Source of the DNA: a virus
Direction: 5' to 3' (one strand)
Virus record (IMG/VR): IMGVR_UViG_3300024262_000018
Location: 1-64,000 of that record
Length of the DNA stretch: 64,000 nucleotides
The first letter of the stretch is position 1, and each line of letters begins with the position of its first letter. The notes beneath the pieces were generated by a model. It saw nothing but the letters and a program-made list of their open reading frames with translations. It ran no database searches and was not told where the DNA came from. The position numbers were made by a program, and so were the translations under genes. Shown here in pieces: positions 56,122 to 64,000 of the stretch.

Positions 56122-57466
56122 CACAAAATTGAACAGATCTAGGGGAGCTTTTCTCGGTCCAAAAGTTTTAGACACGGCAGGAATAATGAAAAAACAAAAA
56201 AAATCACCAGAAAAAGAAACAGAAATTAAAAAAGTCGAGCCAAAACCGATAGCGGAATTAGCTTCTAAAGAGGCTACTGAGCCAATACCTAAGAAAATAG
56301 GTAGACAGACGCCTTCCATAGACAAACTACCCAACGATACCTATCCAGAGGCTCCTGGTGGCGGTGTAAGAGATGGAGCGGATCAAAGTGCTTTTAGACA
56401 TAACAGAATGCGTGATGTCGGATTTAAAATCGGGAAATACATACAAACGCCACCATTATTATTTACTAGAGACGGCCACTCTCTTTATCTAGGAGATATA
56501 TTCCGTGGGGCGTCTGCCTTCCTAATTGCAGGAGGGCCATCTTTTAAAAATATAGATGTTGAGAAATTATCTTCTGCAGGATTTCTTACTTTCGGTCTAA
56601 ATAATTCTGCAAAAAGTTTTAGACCTAACTTGTGGACATGTGTTGACGATCCAACCCACTTTATCAAATCTGTTTGGTTAGACCCTAAGATTATGAAATT
56701 TGCTCCAATGGCCCACGCTGATAAAAAAATATTTGATAATGAAGCATGGAAAGAAATGGATATGACTGTTGGAGATTGTCCTAATGTGCTTTATTACAGA
56801 CGTAATGAAGACTTTAAGGCCGACCAATATCTCTTCGAAGATACTGTTAATTGGGGAAACCATACCAAACTTGGTGGAGGAAGGTCTGTGATGCTTGCGG
56901 CATTACGCTTATCTTTCTATCTTGGCATTAGAAAAGTTTTCTTGTTGGGAGTAGATTTCGACATGAACGAGAATAATAAATATCATTTTGAACAGGAAAG
57001 AACAGATAAATCTATAAAAAATAATAACGATACATATGATCTGCTAAAATCGAGATTTAAACAACTAAAACCGATATTCGAAGAAAATGATTTTCAGGTG
57101 TTTAATTGCAATCCGGAATCAGGATTAAAAGTTTTTGATTTTATATCTTTTGAAGACGCAATTAAATCGGCCACAAAGATGATGCCAAAAAATTTGGAAA
57201 CAGAAAGAACAGCCGGGTTATATGATCGAGGAGCCTCTAGTAAAAAAGAAAAAGAAAAAAACAAAATCAAAAAAGAGCTAGACATCGCTAGAGAAATATT
57301 AAATAAAGCAAAAGAAAAACTACAAAATACAGACGTGGATAAAATATCCGCCGAAGAACATAAAAAATTAGAACAAGAGATTGTAGATAAAAGACGCGTT
57401 TTTAGAACAATAGAAAGAAAAAAGAATAAAATTTGGTATGGATCTCCAGAAAGGCCAACAGATTAA
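56108..57466 (+). CDS. MptE-like/DUF115-type protein, possible sugar transferase
   Basis: The start at 56,108 (MPENNTKLN) is chosen to limit the overlap; an ATG at 56,075 is also possible. After a 120-residue disordered, basic region the 452-aa product has SAFLIAGGPSFKNIDVEKLSSAGFLTFGLNNSAKSF, LWTCVDDPTHF, and RKVFLLGVDFDMNENNKYHF. These match the DUF115/6-hydroxymethylpterin-pyrophosphokinase-like fold also used by Maf flagellin glycosyltransferases (GGPS, D, GxD). The C-terminus is a coiled coil. It opens a run of glycosyltransferases, so sugar transfer is the likely role. Confidence 0.65.
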   Translation: MPENNTKLNRSRGAFLGPKVLDTAGIMKKQKKSPEKETEIKKVEPKPIAELASKEATEPIPKKIGRQTPSIDKLPNDTYPEAPGGGVRDGADQSAFRHNRMRDVGFKIGKYIQTPPLLFTRDGHSLYLGDIFRGASAFLIAGGPSFKNIDVEKLSSAGFLTFGLNNSAKSFRPNLWTCVDDPTHFIKSVWLDPKIMKFAPMAHADKKIFDNEAWKEMDMTVGDCPNVLYYRRNEDFKADQYLFEDTVNWGNHTKLGGGRSVMLAALRLSFYLGIRKVFLLGVDFDMNENNKYHFEQERTDKSIKNNNDTYDLLKSRFKQLKPIFEENDFQVFNCNPESGLKVFDFISFEDAIKSATKMMPKNLETERTAGLYDRGASSKKEKEKNKIKKELDIAREILNKAKEKLQNTDVDKISAEEHKKLEQEIVDKRRVFRTIERKKNKIWYGSPERPTD

Positions 57467-57469
57467 AAC

Positions 57470-58396
57470 ATGAATAAACAAATAAATTTGAATAAAAAAA
57501 ACACAGGAGTACTTTTCTTTAATTTCGGATCTAGTTGCGCTATGCGTTTAACTATATGCATGTATACTTTAAGAAAATACTATAATGGAAATGCTGTACT
57601 TCTATTACAGCAAAATGAAGAGCATACAGACAGAATTAAAGAAAAGGCAGAACAAATAGGTATAGATGTTGAACTTGTAAATCTGGACAGGATTTGTGAT
57701 AGAAACTTTAAAAGTGTTCTAGCTCCAAAGGTTCTAAAAATCAGCCCCTACGAAGCGTCTGTTCAAATAGATGCCGATGCTTCATTCCGAGCGAGTCCAC
57801 GACCTATATTAGATAGATGTTATGACTATGGCGTTCTAGTCTCACATTTCTGTGATTGGATGTCGAATGGAAGTATAATGAAGAATAGAATATCGAGTTT
57901 TGCAGACGTTATCTCTCAAGAAGATCTATTTGGGTCGTTAAATCGTCGTCCTGCTATAAATTGTGGCGTTGTGGGTTATAGACATGGAATTGGAGATGAT
58001 TTCCAAAAAGAATGGGACGACTTAACTAATAAAACAGCAGGAAGATTTATTGCAGAAGAAATAGCATGTCAATGTGTTTTTTGGAAACATCCCCACTACC
58101 TAGCTCCATCAGAGTGGAATGCTTCAGTTGTGTGGGGGGATTTAGATTCTGCTAAAATTATTCATTATCATGGTCACAAACACACATCCCTTAAAAGACG
58201 GAATAGCCGATATTGGTGGGCCGAAGTAGGTTGGGCAATAGAAGATGGAATTTTAGATTTTGAAGAAGTTAAGTTCTGGTCACAATTTGATAAAAATGCA
58301 AAAAAAGTTATAGCAGAACAGGATTTTGCTCATATAGAGAAAGCAAAAATAGAATTCGGTCATCTCAGAAAACAAAAGGAACTAACATATGGATAA
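57470..58396 (+). CDS. GT-A glycosyltransferase-like protein
   Basis: The 308-aa product has a Rossmann-like start (NTGVLFFNFGSSCAMRLTICMYTLRKYY), a metal-binding Asp-x-Asp in SVQIDADASFRASPRPI, an acceptor segment NRRPAINCGVVGYRHG, and a late KIIHYHGHKHTS, the His that often ligates the metal. This is the order of GT8-type nucleotide-diphosphosugar transferases. It starts 3 nt after its neighbour and overlaps the next gene by 8 nt. Confidence 0.75.
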   Translation: MNKQINLNKKNTGVLFFNFGSSCAMRLTICMYTLRKYYNGNAVLLLQQNEEHTDRIKEKAEQIGIDVELVNLDRICDRNFKSVLAPKVLKISPYEASVQIDADASFRASPRPILDRCYDYGVLVSHFCDWMSNGSIMKNRISSFADVISQEDLFGSLNRRPAINCGVVGYRHGIGDDFQKEWDDLTNKTAGRFIAEEIACQCVFWKHPHYLAPSEWNASVVWGDLDSAKIIHYHGHKHTSLKRRNSRYWWAEVGWAIEDGILDFEEVKFWSQFDKNAKKVIAEQDFAHIEKAKIEFGHLRKQKELTYG

Positions 58397-59141
58397 AATA
58401 ACTGTTGTAACCGCCGTAGATGACCAACATTTAAATGAGCTATGTTGCTCCTTTAAAACTTGGCTTAAATTTTTTCCAGATTTTTTCAAGAATAATCCTT
58501 ATGTTATAATGTATGATACTTCACAGGTTAAAGATACCGATCCTAGATTTAATATACTTTCTAGCTTAGATGTCACACTTATTCCCTGGGAAGATTCTAA
58601 AAATATATACGCAAATCAAAGAGAAAAGATGCTAACCTCTTTAGTTGTCTGTCCAGGACAACATGTAAAAACTAAGTGGTATCTTAAATTGGATACAGAC
58701 ACCCTAGCTGTAGAGACAAAAGACTGGATTAAACAGGAATGGTTTACCGATGATATAAAAATAATAGGAAGCCCCTGGGGTTACACAAAACCCCCCGATG
58801 CAATAGATATACTAGACGAATGGGGAGATAGCATTCCTGAGATTAGTGAGCATCCTAGGCTAAACTTGCATCCGAATCCAGGATCTAGTTTAGTTAGTCA
58901 TTCAAGACTAGTAACGTGGGTGTCTTTTTGTCAAACCGAATGGACAAAGTACATATCATCTTTTGTAGAAAGAGAAGATGGAGAATATAAGTTACCAGTA
59001 GCATCGCAAGATACCTATTTGATTTATATTGCCCAAAGAATGAAGTATGAATATTTAAAAATTAAATTTAAACGTCTAGGATGGAGTCATATTTCTAGAT
59101 ATCGTAAACTAAAAAGGACATGCGAAGAACTATGTCGATAA
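58389..59141 (+). CDS. GT-A glycosyltransferase-like protein
   Basis: The 250-aa product begins KITVVTAVDDQHLNELCCSFKTWLK and has WYLKLDTDTLAVETKDW, the DxD metal-sugar site. Later are GSSLVSHSRLVTWVSFCQTEW and a C-terminal HISRYR. It is a single GT-A domain of unassigned family. It overlaps genes on both sides, so the run from 57,470 to 59,938 is one translation unit. Confidence 0.7.
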   Translation: MDKITVVTAVDDQHLNELCCSFKTWLKFFPDFFKNNPYVIMYDTSQVKDTDPRFNILSSLDVTLIPWEDSKNIYANQREKMLTSLVVCPGQHVKTKWYLKLDTDTLAVETKDWIKQEWFTDDIKIIGSPWGYTKPPDAIDILDEWGDSIPEISEHPRLNLHPNPGSSLVSHSRLVTWVSFCQTEWTKYISSFVEREDGEYKLPVASQDTYLIYIAQRMKYEYLKIKFKRLGWSHISRYRKLKRTCEELCR

Positions 59142-59938
59142 ATCCTACAATCGAAATTTCTGTTCAAATGTTTGAATTCCAAAAGCGTTTTTGGTGGATG
59201 CTGTCATCTTTAATACAGCAAAAATCTTGGTTAGGTTTTTCAGTGCCAAAAATAAATGTCAAGATTTCGGCAATGTCTTTAAAAGATAGATTCGCCCCAT
59301 TAACACAAAAAATGATAAAAACTTTTGAGGGACTAATTGATATTTCTGTTAAAGAATATACAGATCCAGAGATTTTCGGAAATCGAGGACTGACCAGAAG
59401 TTATGATATTCAAGAGACAAAATCAGATTGGTTATTCTTTACAGACGCAGACATGATCTTTCATCCAGAATTCTTTTCTGAAATCGCTGCCGATTATTTG
59501 GAGCAGTGGCAAGGAACAGGCAAGATAATTACATCACCGAGGATAAATGTTCCAGCAGAAACGGCTTATAGGTTGGCGAATGATTTTAATTATGACTGCT
59601 CGGCTCCAGTTCCAGGGGCGTTTAAAACCTGTTGGGATTTAAAAGGAGATTATTCATGCAAGGGTAGAGCTCCAGGAGCGGGCTATTTTCAACTAATAGA
59701 AGTAAAATATTTGAAAGATAACAAAATAACTTATTGTGATAGAAAAAGAGACAGGAACTTGTTCCATCAGAACGGTAATAAGTTTATCTCTGATAAAGTG
59801 TTCAGGAGAAAATTAAACGGAACGATTGTCATGAAAAAGCCTAAAGATGAACTAGGTAGTCGAGATATACTAAAACCACTGTTGCATTTAAACCATTGGA
59901 GAAAATGCGATTTGGAATGGACTGATGAGGGACGGTAA
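59132..59938 (+). CDS. GT2-like glycosyltransferase
   Basis: The ATG at 59,132 follows a GAAGA site. The 268-aa product has IEISVQMFEFQKRFWWMLSSLIQQK (first GT2 strand and helix), RGLTRSYDIQETKSDWLFFTDADMIFHPEFF (substrate helix and DADM metal site), and a C-terminal LLHLNHWRKCDLEW. FxDADxxF is typical of family-2 enzymes. The acceptor is unknown; phage DNA, virion protein or host glycan are all possible. Confidence 0.75.
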   Translation: MSINPTIEISVQMFEFQKRFWWMLSSLIQQKSWLGFSVPKINVKISAMSLKDRFAPLTQKMIKTFEGLIDISVKEYTDPEIFGNRGLTRSYDIQETKSDWLFFTDADMIFHPEFFSEIAADYLEQWQGTGKIITSPRINVPAETAYRLANDFNYDCSAPVPGAFKTCWDLKGDYSCKGRAPGAGYFQLIEVKYLKDNKITYCDRKRDRNLFHQNGNKFISDKVFRRKLNGTIVMKKPKDELGSRDILKPLLHLNHWRKCDLEWTDEGR

Positions 59939-59942
59939 TATT

Positions 59943-60329
59943 ATGATATTCACCGTAGGATATCACAATATAAGCCGTAAAGATTTAAAAGATAAGGTAA
60001 ACGAAAAAGATGCCGCTATTATCGATATTCGATATATCCCATTCTCTAGAAATCTTTTCTGGACACAAGATCAATTGCAGGAAGTCTTTGGGTCGAGGTA
60101 TTATCATATTAAGCAGCTAGGAAATGTTAATTATAAGATTAAAAATTCATTCAAAATATCAGACATAAATGCCGGTCTAGAATCCTTATCTCCAATATTA
60201 GAAAAATATAAAAATATCTTTCTATTGTGTGCCTGTAAGGATTTAAAAACTTGTCATCGCCTCATAATCGCTGAAGAAATAAAAAATAAATTAAACATCG
60301 AATACGAAGAATTTGATATGGACTCATGA
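59943..60329 (+). CDS. DUF488 family protein
   Basis: The start is the ATG at 59,943, after an AGGGACGG site. The 128-aa product shows the DUF488 core: IFTVGYHNISRKDLKDKV, AIIDIRYIPFSRNLFW, YYHIKQLGNVN, and IFLLCACKDLKTCHRLIIAEEI. The C-x-C....CHR motif suggests a metal or substrate site. Function is unknown, though the family occurs near DNA modification and repair genes. The stop overlaps the next ATG by 4 nt. Confidence 0.85.
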   Translation: MIFTVGYHNISRKDLKDKVNEKDAAIIDIRYIPFSRNLFWTQDQLQEVFGSRYYHIKQLGNVNYKIKNSFKISDINAGLESLSPILEKYKNIFLLCACKDLKTCHRLIIAEEIKNKLNIEYEEFDMDS

Positions 60330-61297
60330 TCCTAAAAAATAACAAATCTATAAGTCAAAAGATAGACAAGAAACACAGGCGAGATAGGAGTACTCAAAAC
60401 TCTCTTGTTTTGCCCTCGACTTATCGAAAAAATCCTAATTTTGAATTCATTAAGAATAATTTAGTAAATAGCAAATTGTTCTCAGAAATAAGTTACCAAA
60501 AGCTACTAACGGCAAAGCATAGACAGACAATTAAAGTTAATGATGTGACTTGCGTTATAGACGGCATAGATAGCCCGAGTATAGAACTAGAAGATCTGCG
60601 AACAGATAAGATTTTTGAAAACGTAAATTTCATTTTTGTTTTGCAGTTCTGTGCAGCTAAGGCTGAACATTACGCATATCTAAGTAAGAAATCTGGCATC
60701 AATATACTCCCATTAATATATGGTACAAGTGGTCGTTTTTCTATAAGACAATTCAATTGGAGAAAAACTAATCATAAGTATTTGGCCCATTTCGGATTTG
60801 GAGTTTCGGTCCAAAAACATAGAAAAAAATGGATAGCAAAAGCTAAACAAAACGGTAATTTTCTAGTTAGTTACACTAGCGGAAAGATTTTCGCAGAAGC
60901 TCTTAAGGATTGCAAATGGGGAGTTTCTTTAAAGGGCTCTGGAGTCCGACATGATGGCAAATGTTATAGAGAAGCCGAATTTTTATCATGCGGAATGCCC
61001 TTAGCCCTAGACTATCAGCCTAGCTATTCTTTTCCGTTTCTTCCTAATGTTCACTATTTATACTTAGATAGCCCGTCAATGCTAGATGACCTAGACAAAA
61101 TAGATCCAGAACCTTTTGCGAAGCGGTCAAAAGCGCTTTGGAGGAACTATTACTGTCCGTCAACATTTACTAATTTATTTTTATCTATTCTTTATGATGA
61201 AGATTATAGGGCTTCAATACCGAATTTCTGGCCTGGTAGCAAAAAAACAAGATCTACGATCAAATTAGAAAAAATAAGGTTTAAGAAAAATGGATAA
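60326..61297 (+). CDS. GT-B/CgeB-like glycosyltransferase
   Basis: The 323-aa product has an N-terminal basic region, then a C-terminal nucleotide-sugar domain: LKDCKWGVSLKGSGVRHDGKCYREAEFLSCGMPLALDY and NVHYLYLDSPSMLDDL. The R..E.LSCG.PL pattern is the GT-B donor site of GT4/CgeB-like proteins. The N-terminal acceptor domain is short. It overlaps genes on both sides. Confidence 0.65.
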   Translation: MILKNNKSISQKIDKKHRRDRSTQNSLVLPSTYRKNPNFEFIKNNLVNSKLFSEISYQKLLTAKHRQTIKVNDVTCVIDGIDSPSIELEDLRTDKIFENVNFIFVLQFCAAKAEHYAYLSKKSGINILPLIYGTSGRFSIRQFNWRKTNHKYLAHFGFGVSVQKHRKKWIAKAKQNGNFLVSYTSGKIFAEALKDCKWGVSLKGSGVRHDGKCYREAEFLSCGMPLALDYQPSYSFPFLPNVHYLYLDSPSMLDDLDKIDPEPFAKRSKALWRNYYCPSTFTNLFLSILYDEDYRASIPNFWPGSKKTRSTIKLEKIRFKKNG

Positions 61298-62354
61298 AAA
61301 AAACAGTGATATCGGACAAAAACTTATCGCTCTCAACTTTAGACCACCAGAAGATGGAAATATAGAATATAATATAAGTAGGACATTCACTAAAGATAAA
61401 TTTGTTATTATCCAGGTTGCAGATACTGGTAATAAATTTTCAGAGATCTTACTATATAAAAATATATCTTTAGCGGATATAGCTTCTAAAAATACTTTAT
61501 CATCATTATATGGAAAAAATTTGATAGCTAGGTTTGTGAATAGCGAAGAAGGATGGTTATTGGCTATTCATTGTTGTAATAAACTACCAGAAGACGATAA
61601 AGCGAATAATATTTATACAAACGGCATTATGCTGGCTCCAAACGGTGATGTGATGTGTAGATGCGGAAAAGATCGTATTAAATGGTATCTAAAAAAGGGA
61701 TTAGCTAAATTAGAAAGTGATGATCCCCCAACTATAAGATTAAACTTTGAGCCAGAAGCTCATGGAAAGAAAGATGATCCGTACTATTTACAAGAAATAA
61801 AAAATCAGTGCGTTATTTGTGGTGCTGTTCAAGACTTATCTAAACATCATGTAATTCCCTACTGTTTTCGCAAATTCTTTCCAAAAGAAGTAAAAGAAAA
61901 TAGCTCGCACGATGTCCTCTTACTTTGCAGAGATCATCATAATAAATATGAAAAAGAAGCTGATAAATTAAAAAAAGAATTAGCAAAAAAGTATAAATGT
62001 AATTTCTCCGGCACAATAAAAATTGATTTAAATTTAAAAAAAATAAAAGACGCCGCAATCGCGTTACTAAAAAGAGACAACGAGATGTCGGCATCTACAA
62101 TAAGGAAACTCAAACAAAAAATTAAAAAGCACTATAAAAGACAAAAATTTTCCGCGAAAGATCTAGAGAGTGCCGCCAAAATAAAGTATAGAATTAAAAG
62201 CGAAGATCGTCTTGCCTACGGAGAGCATGTAATTCGTTCTATTGGCTCTCTAGACGATTTTATGATTATGTGGAGAAAACACTTCGTAGAGTTAATGAGC
62301 CCAAAATTCTTACCAGAATATTGGGATATCAATAAAAAAATAACCAGAAACTGA
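61290..62354 (+). CDS. HNH protein resembling the C-terminal half of eukaryotic EXD2
   Basis: The 354-aa product has a region NGIMLAPNGDVMCRCGKDRIKWYLKKGLAKL, then IRLNFEPEAHG. Next is an HNH-type zinc core CVICGAVQDLSKHHVIPYCFRKFFP...SSHDVLLLCRDHHNKYE, and a helical end with MIMWRKHFVELMSPKFLPEYW. These segments, in this order, resemble what I remember of the C-terminal part of human EXD2 (after its 3'-5' exonuclease domain). The exonuclease domain is absent. A nuclease or nucleic-acid-binding role is expected; the resemblance needs an alignment. It follows the glycosyltransferase run with an 8-nt overlap. Confidence 0.75.
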   Translation: MDKKNSDIGQKLIALNFRPPEDGNIEYNISRTFTKDKFVIIQVADTGNKFSEILLYKNISLADIASKNTLSSLYGKNLIARFVNSEEGWLLAIHCCNKLPEDDKANNIYTNGIMLAPNGDVMCRCGKDRIKWYLKKGLAKLESDDPPTIRLNFEPEAHGKKDDPYYLQEIKNQCVICGAVQDLSKHHVIPYCFRKFFPKEVKENSSHDVLLLCRDHHNKYEKEADKLKKELAKKYKCNFSGTIKIDLNLKKIKDAAIALLKRDNEMSASTIRKLKQKIKKHYKRQKFSAKDLESAAKIKYRIKSEDRLAYGEHVIRSIGSLDDFMIMWRKHFVELMSPKFLPEYWDINKKITRN

Positions 62355-62372
62355 ATAAAAAAGGAGAAAACA

Positions 62373-62780
62373 ATGGTTCCATTACGCCGCAAAGAAATTT
62401 ATCAATCAGATGACGGACGCTATGTCGAGGTCTTTACGAAAATTAATGAAATCGGCGAAACAAAAGAGCCAGGAGAAGTCGGTGATAACGAGCAACCCGA
62501 GTATTCTCCTGCTGAACAAGTTTTTGTTGGTGTTGCCCACATTCCTGTCGGTCCAACCGTAAAAGAAATTAAATTTGAGATCCCCGAGGCCACGACAATA
62601 GAAGATGCTTTTGATAAGTATCACGATATAGCATACGGTGCTGCTCAAGAATTTATGAAGATGTTGCAAGAGAATATGTCAAAGCAACAATCAAAAATTG
62701 TAACCGCAGACGCCACCGCGTTAGCGGGGATAGATCAACTTTCTAAACAAAATAACGGAAAGCCAACCATAATCGTTTAA
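62373..62780 (+). CDS. Hypothetical 135-aa acidic protein
   Basis: AGGAG lies 6 nt before the ATG. The product has a beta-rich start (KEIYQSDDGRYVEVFTKINEIG) and a segment VFVGVAHIPVGPTVKEIKFEIPEATTIEDAFDKYHDIAYGAAQEFM. The end is low-complexity. No family is recognised. It lies 14 nt before the first of the three MKIRNGFVSNSSS genes. Confidence 0.6.
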   Translation: MVPLRRKEIYQSDDGRYVEVFTKINEIGETKEPGEVGDNEQPEYSPAEQVFVGVAHIPVGPTVKEIKFEIPEATTIEDAFDKYHDIAYGAAQEFMKMLQENMSKQQSKIVTADATALAGIDQLSKQNNGKPTIIV

Positions 62781-62794
62781 AAGGAATCCCCAAA

Positions 62795-63142
62795 ATGAAA
62801 ATAAGAAACGGATTTGTCTCAAATAGTAGTAGCGCAAGCTTTTGTATTGTAAAAAGCGACCTAACACCTCTACAGCTTGATATGATCCGTAATGGGGAGA
62901 AATACTTAAATATTATGACAGATGCTCGATATCTTGATTTTTATAATAAAGATGATTATTGGGATATCTGTGAAGATCTTGAAGAAATCAAGGGGCATAC
63001 CACAATAGATAATTTTGATATGCGTAGCTATTTAACCTATATCGGCGTTGAAAGTTCTTATATCAAATGGTTTGATGTTATAGGCACAAATAGATATGGA
63101 GAAGATGCTCTATATAAAAAGGATAATGAAAATGAAGATTAG
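62795..63142 (+). CDS. MKIRNGFVSNSSS-family protein 1
   Basis: AAGGAA precedes the ATG. The first 16 residues (MKIRNGFVSNSSSASF) are nearly identical to those of the next two genes. The remaining 99 residues are unrelated to theirs: acidic, with DARYLDFYNKDDYWDICEDLEEIKGH and SYLTYIGVESSYIKWFDVIG. The peptide motif occurs in many phage proteins of unknown role. Its end overlaps the next start by 11 nt. No membrane segment or signal peptide is visible. Confidence 0.75.
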   Translation: MKIRNGFVSNSSSASFCIVKSDLTPLQLDMIRNGEKYLNIMTDARYLDFYNKDDYWDICEDLEEIKGHTTIDNFDMRSYLTYIGVESSYIKWFDVIGTNRYGEDALYKKDNENED

Positions 63143-63668
63143 GAACGGTTTCGTAAGTAATTCCAGTAGTTCTAGTTTTATTATATCTAGGGATGCGTAT
63201 GATGACATTTTTGAAGTCGCCATAGAAATGATAGGCCAAAGAGAGTGGGCGGGTGACGAAGAATTGATAAAAAAAATAAAAATGGCTAAAGAATCCGGAG
63301 AATATGCTCTTAATGCTCCTTTAGCTTTTGACTCGTGTAATTATAATACTTTTATAATTCAAGAACATGACATAGAGAGCGGAAAAGAAGTTTATCATAT
63401 TACCACTTGTCACAACCATCCATTCGAACTTAGGGGCGAAGTTGGCGGTGGAGGCGGTGAAGATGATGGAGATAATATCTGTGAAAAATATTATTTCTGG
63501 TGGCCAGAATATGATATACTAGCCAAGACCGCTACTCCTAAAGAAATAGAGAATGCTAAAATTTCTAAAGAAAACTACCATTTTTGCGAAAAACATTATT
63601 ATGATTATCTAATGTTAAGAAATAAAAAAATTATTTGCCCCAAATGCGAGCAGGAGAAGAAAAAATGA
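63132..63668 (+). CDS. MKIRNGFVSNSSS-family protein 2
   Basis: The start is the ATG at 63,132, inside the end of gene 1. The 178-aa product begins MKIRNGFVSNSSSSSF. Its body has a possible metal site (HITTCHNHPFEL), a Gly-rich loop (GEVGGGGGEDDGD), a His/Tyr-rich stretch (YHFCEKHYYDY) and a C-terminal CPKCEQ knuckle. The body is unrelated to genes 1 and 3. The end overlaps the start of gene 3 as ATGA. Confidence 0.75.
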   Translation: MKIRNGFVSNSSSSSFIISRDAYDDIFEVAIEMIGQREWAGDEELIKKIKMAKESGEYALNAPLAFDSCNYNTFIIQEHDIESGKEVYHITTCHNHPFELRGEVGGGGGEDDGDNICEKYYFWWPEYDILAKTATPKEIENAKISKENYHFCEKHYYDYLMLRNKKIICPKCEQEKKK

Positions 63669-64000
63669 AAATTAGAAATGGTTTCGTGTCGAACTCAAGC
63701 AGTTCAAGCTTTTGCCTCTATGGAGCTTGCCTCGATAAAGGAGAAATGCTTGAAATTAAATTTAAAGATACAAAAAATAAAGAAGATTACGACGAGTATG
63801 ATGACGACGAAGAGTTCGGTGACAATTGGGAAAGGCTAGAAAAAGCCCTCCATGAATTTAATTTGTCTGGGGAGGGGGACTATGACTGGACGGATATATA
63901 CATAGGAAGAAGTTGGACTAAAATAAAAGATGAAGAAACTGCCAGACAATTTAAAGATAATATAGAAAAAGATATAAAAGCCTTCTTTCACACATATCTA
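63665..64000 (+). CDS. MKIRNGFVSNSSS-family protein 3 (runs off the right edge)
   Basis: The ATG at 63,665 overlaps the previous stop (ATGA). The 112 visible residues begin MKIRNGFVSNSSSSSF and continue with CLYGACLDKGEML, a highly acidic stretch DEYDDDEEFGDNW, and a helical part. The frame is open to the window end. Codons for the shared peptide differ from those in genes 1 and 2, so the peptide is kept by selection on protein. Confidence 0.75.
   Translation, partial: MKIRNGFVSNSSSSSFCLYGACLDKGEMLEIKFKDTKNKEDYDEYDDDEEFGDNWERLEKALHEFNLSGEGDYDWTDIYIGRSWTKIKDEETARQFKDNIEKDIKAFFHTYL

Overview
The window is one continuous piece of a large, AT-rich tailed double-stranded DNA phage. It carries HK97-fold capsid, portal, terminase, prohead protease and tail-fibre genes. 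It also has tRNA genes, homing endonucleases and inteins, and genes are tightly packed with ATGA/TAATG overlaps. Most starts have an AGGAG-type Shine-Dalgarno site and the standard code fits throughout. No DNA or RNA polymerase, replisome, integrase or recognisable sheath/baseplate gene is present, so the host cannot be named. The amount of unknown sequence suggests a poorly sampled, perhaps metagenomic, phage.

Left block, 1-47,200, all on the minus strand, reading right to left: a small virion protein, a nucleotidyltransferase-fold protein, tail/receptor-binding proteins including a glycoside-hydrolase-like one, large terminase (41,143-43,050), and about a dozen internal-virion or accessory proteins (2H phosphoesterase-like, DUF192, WYL-like). 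These are followed by a portal gene with three inteins and a DUF559-type nuclease domain, a membrane GAF-like protein, and a prohead protease/scaffold giant gene with an Ala1 intein and a nested scaffold start. After it come a decoration-type protein, the major capsid protein, a PD-(D/E)XK homing endonuclease, a DNA methyltransferase, small Cys-rich and lipoprotein genes, and an OGFr-domain gene overlapping a DUF2284-like gene broken by a 19-bp duplication. The block ends with a probable capsid-protein paralogue, a beta-helix tail fibre, two glycosyltransferases, a catalytically dead subtilase and fibre genes. Several transcription-unit boundaries carry a shared TTTTnnCGATAAT element, sometimes 10-12 nt before a start codon with no Shine-Dalgarno site.

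Right block, 47,300-64,000, on the plus strand: tRNA-Met(CAT), Pro(TGG), Ala(TGC), Asp(GTC) and three Gln tRNAs mixed with HNH endonucleases and small unknown genes. One tRNA appears cut in two by about 1.4 kb of inserted DNA. Next come MazG-like, NADAR and EndoIII-like DNA glycosylase genes, then a run of glycosyltransferases with a DUF488 gene. After these is an HNH protein resembling the C-terminal half of animal EXD2. The window ends in three tandem genes that share an N-terminal MKIRNGFVSNSSSxSF peptide but have unrelated bodies.

The left block builds and packages the virion and decorates its surface. The right block looks like an early/accessory region for translation support, nucleotide hygiene, DNA repair or counter-defence, and sugar transfer. 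Functions were assigned by reading motifs only; no database search was run.
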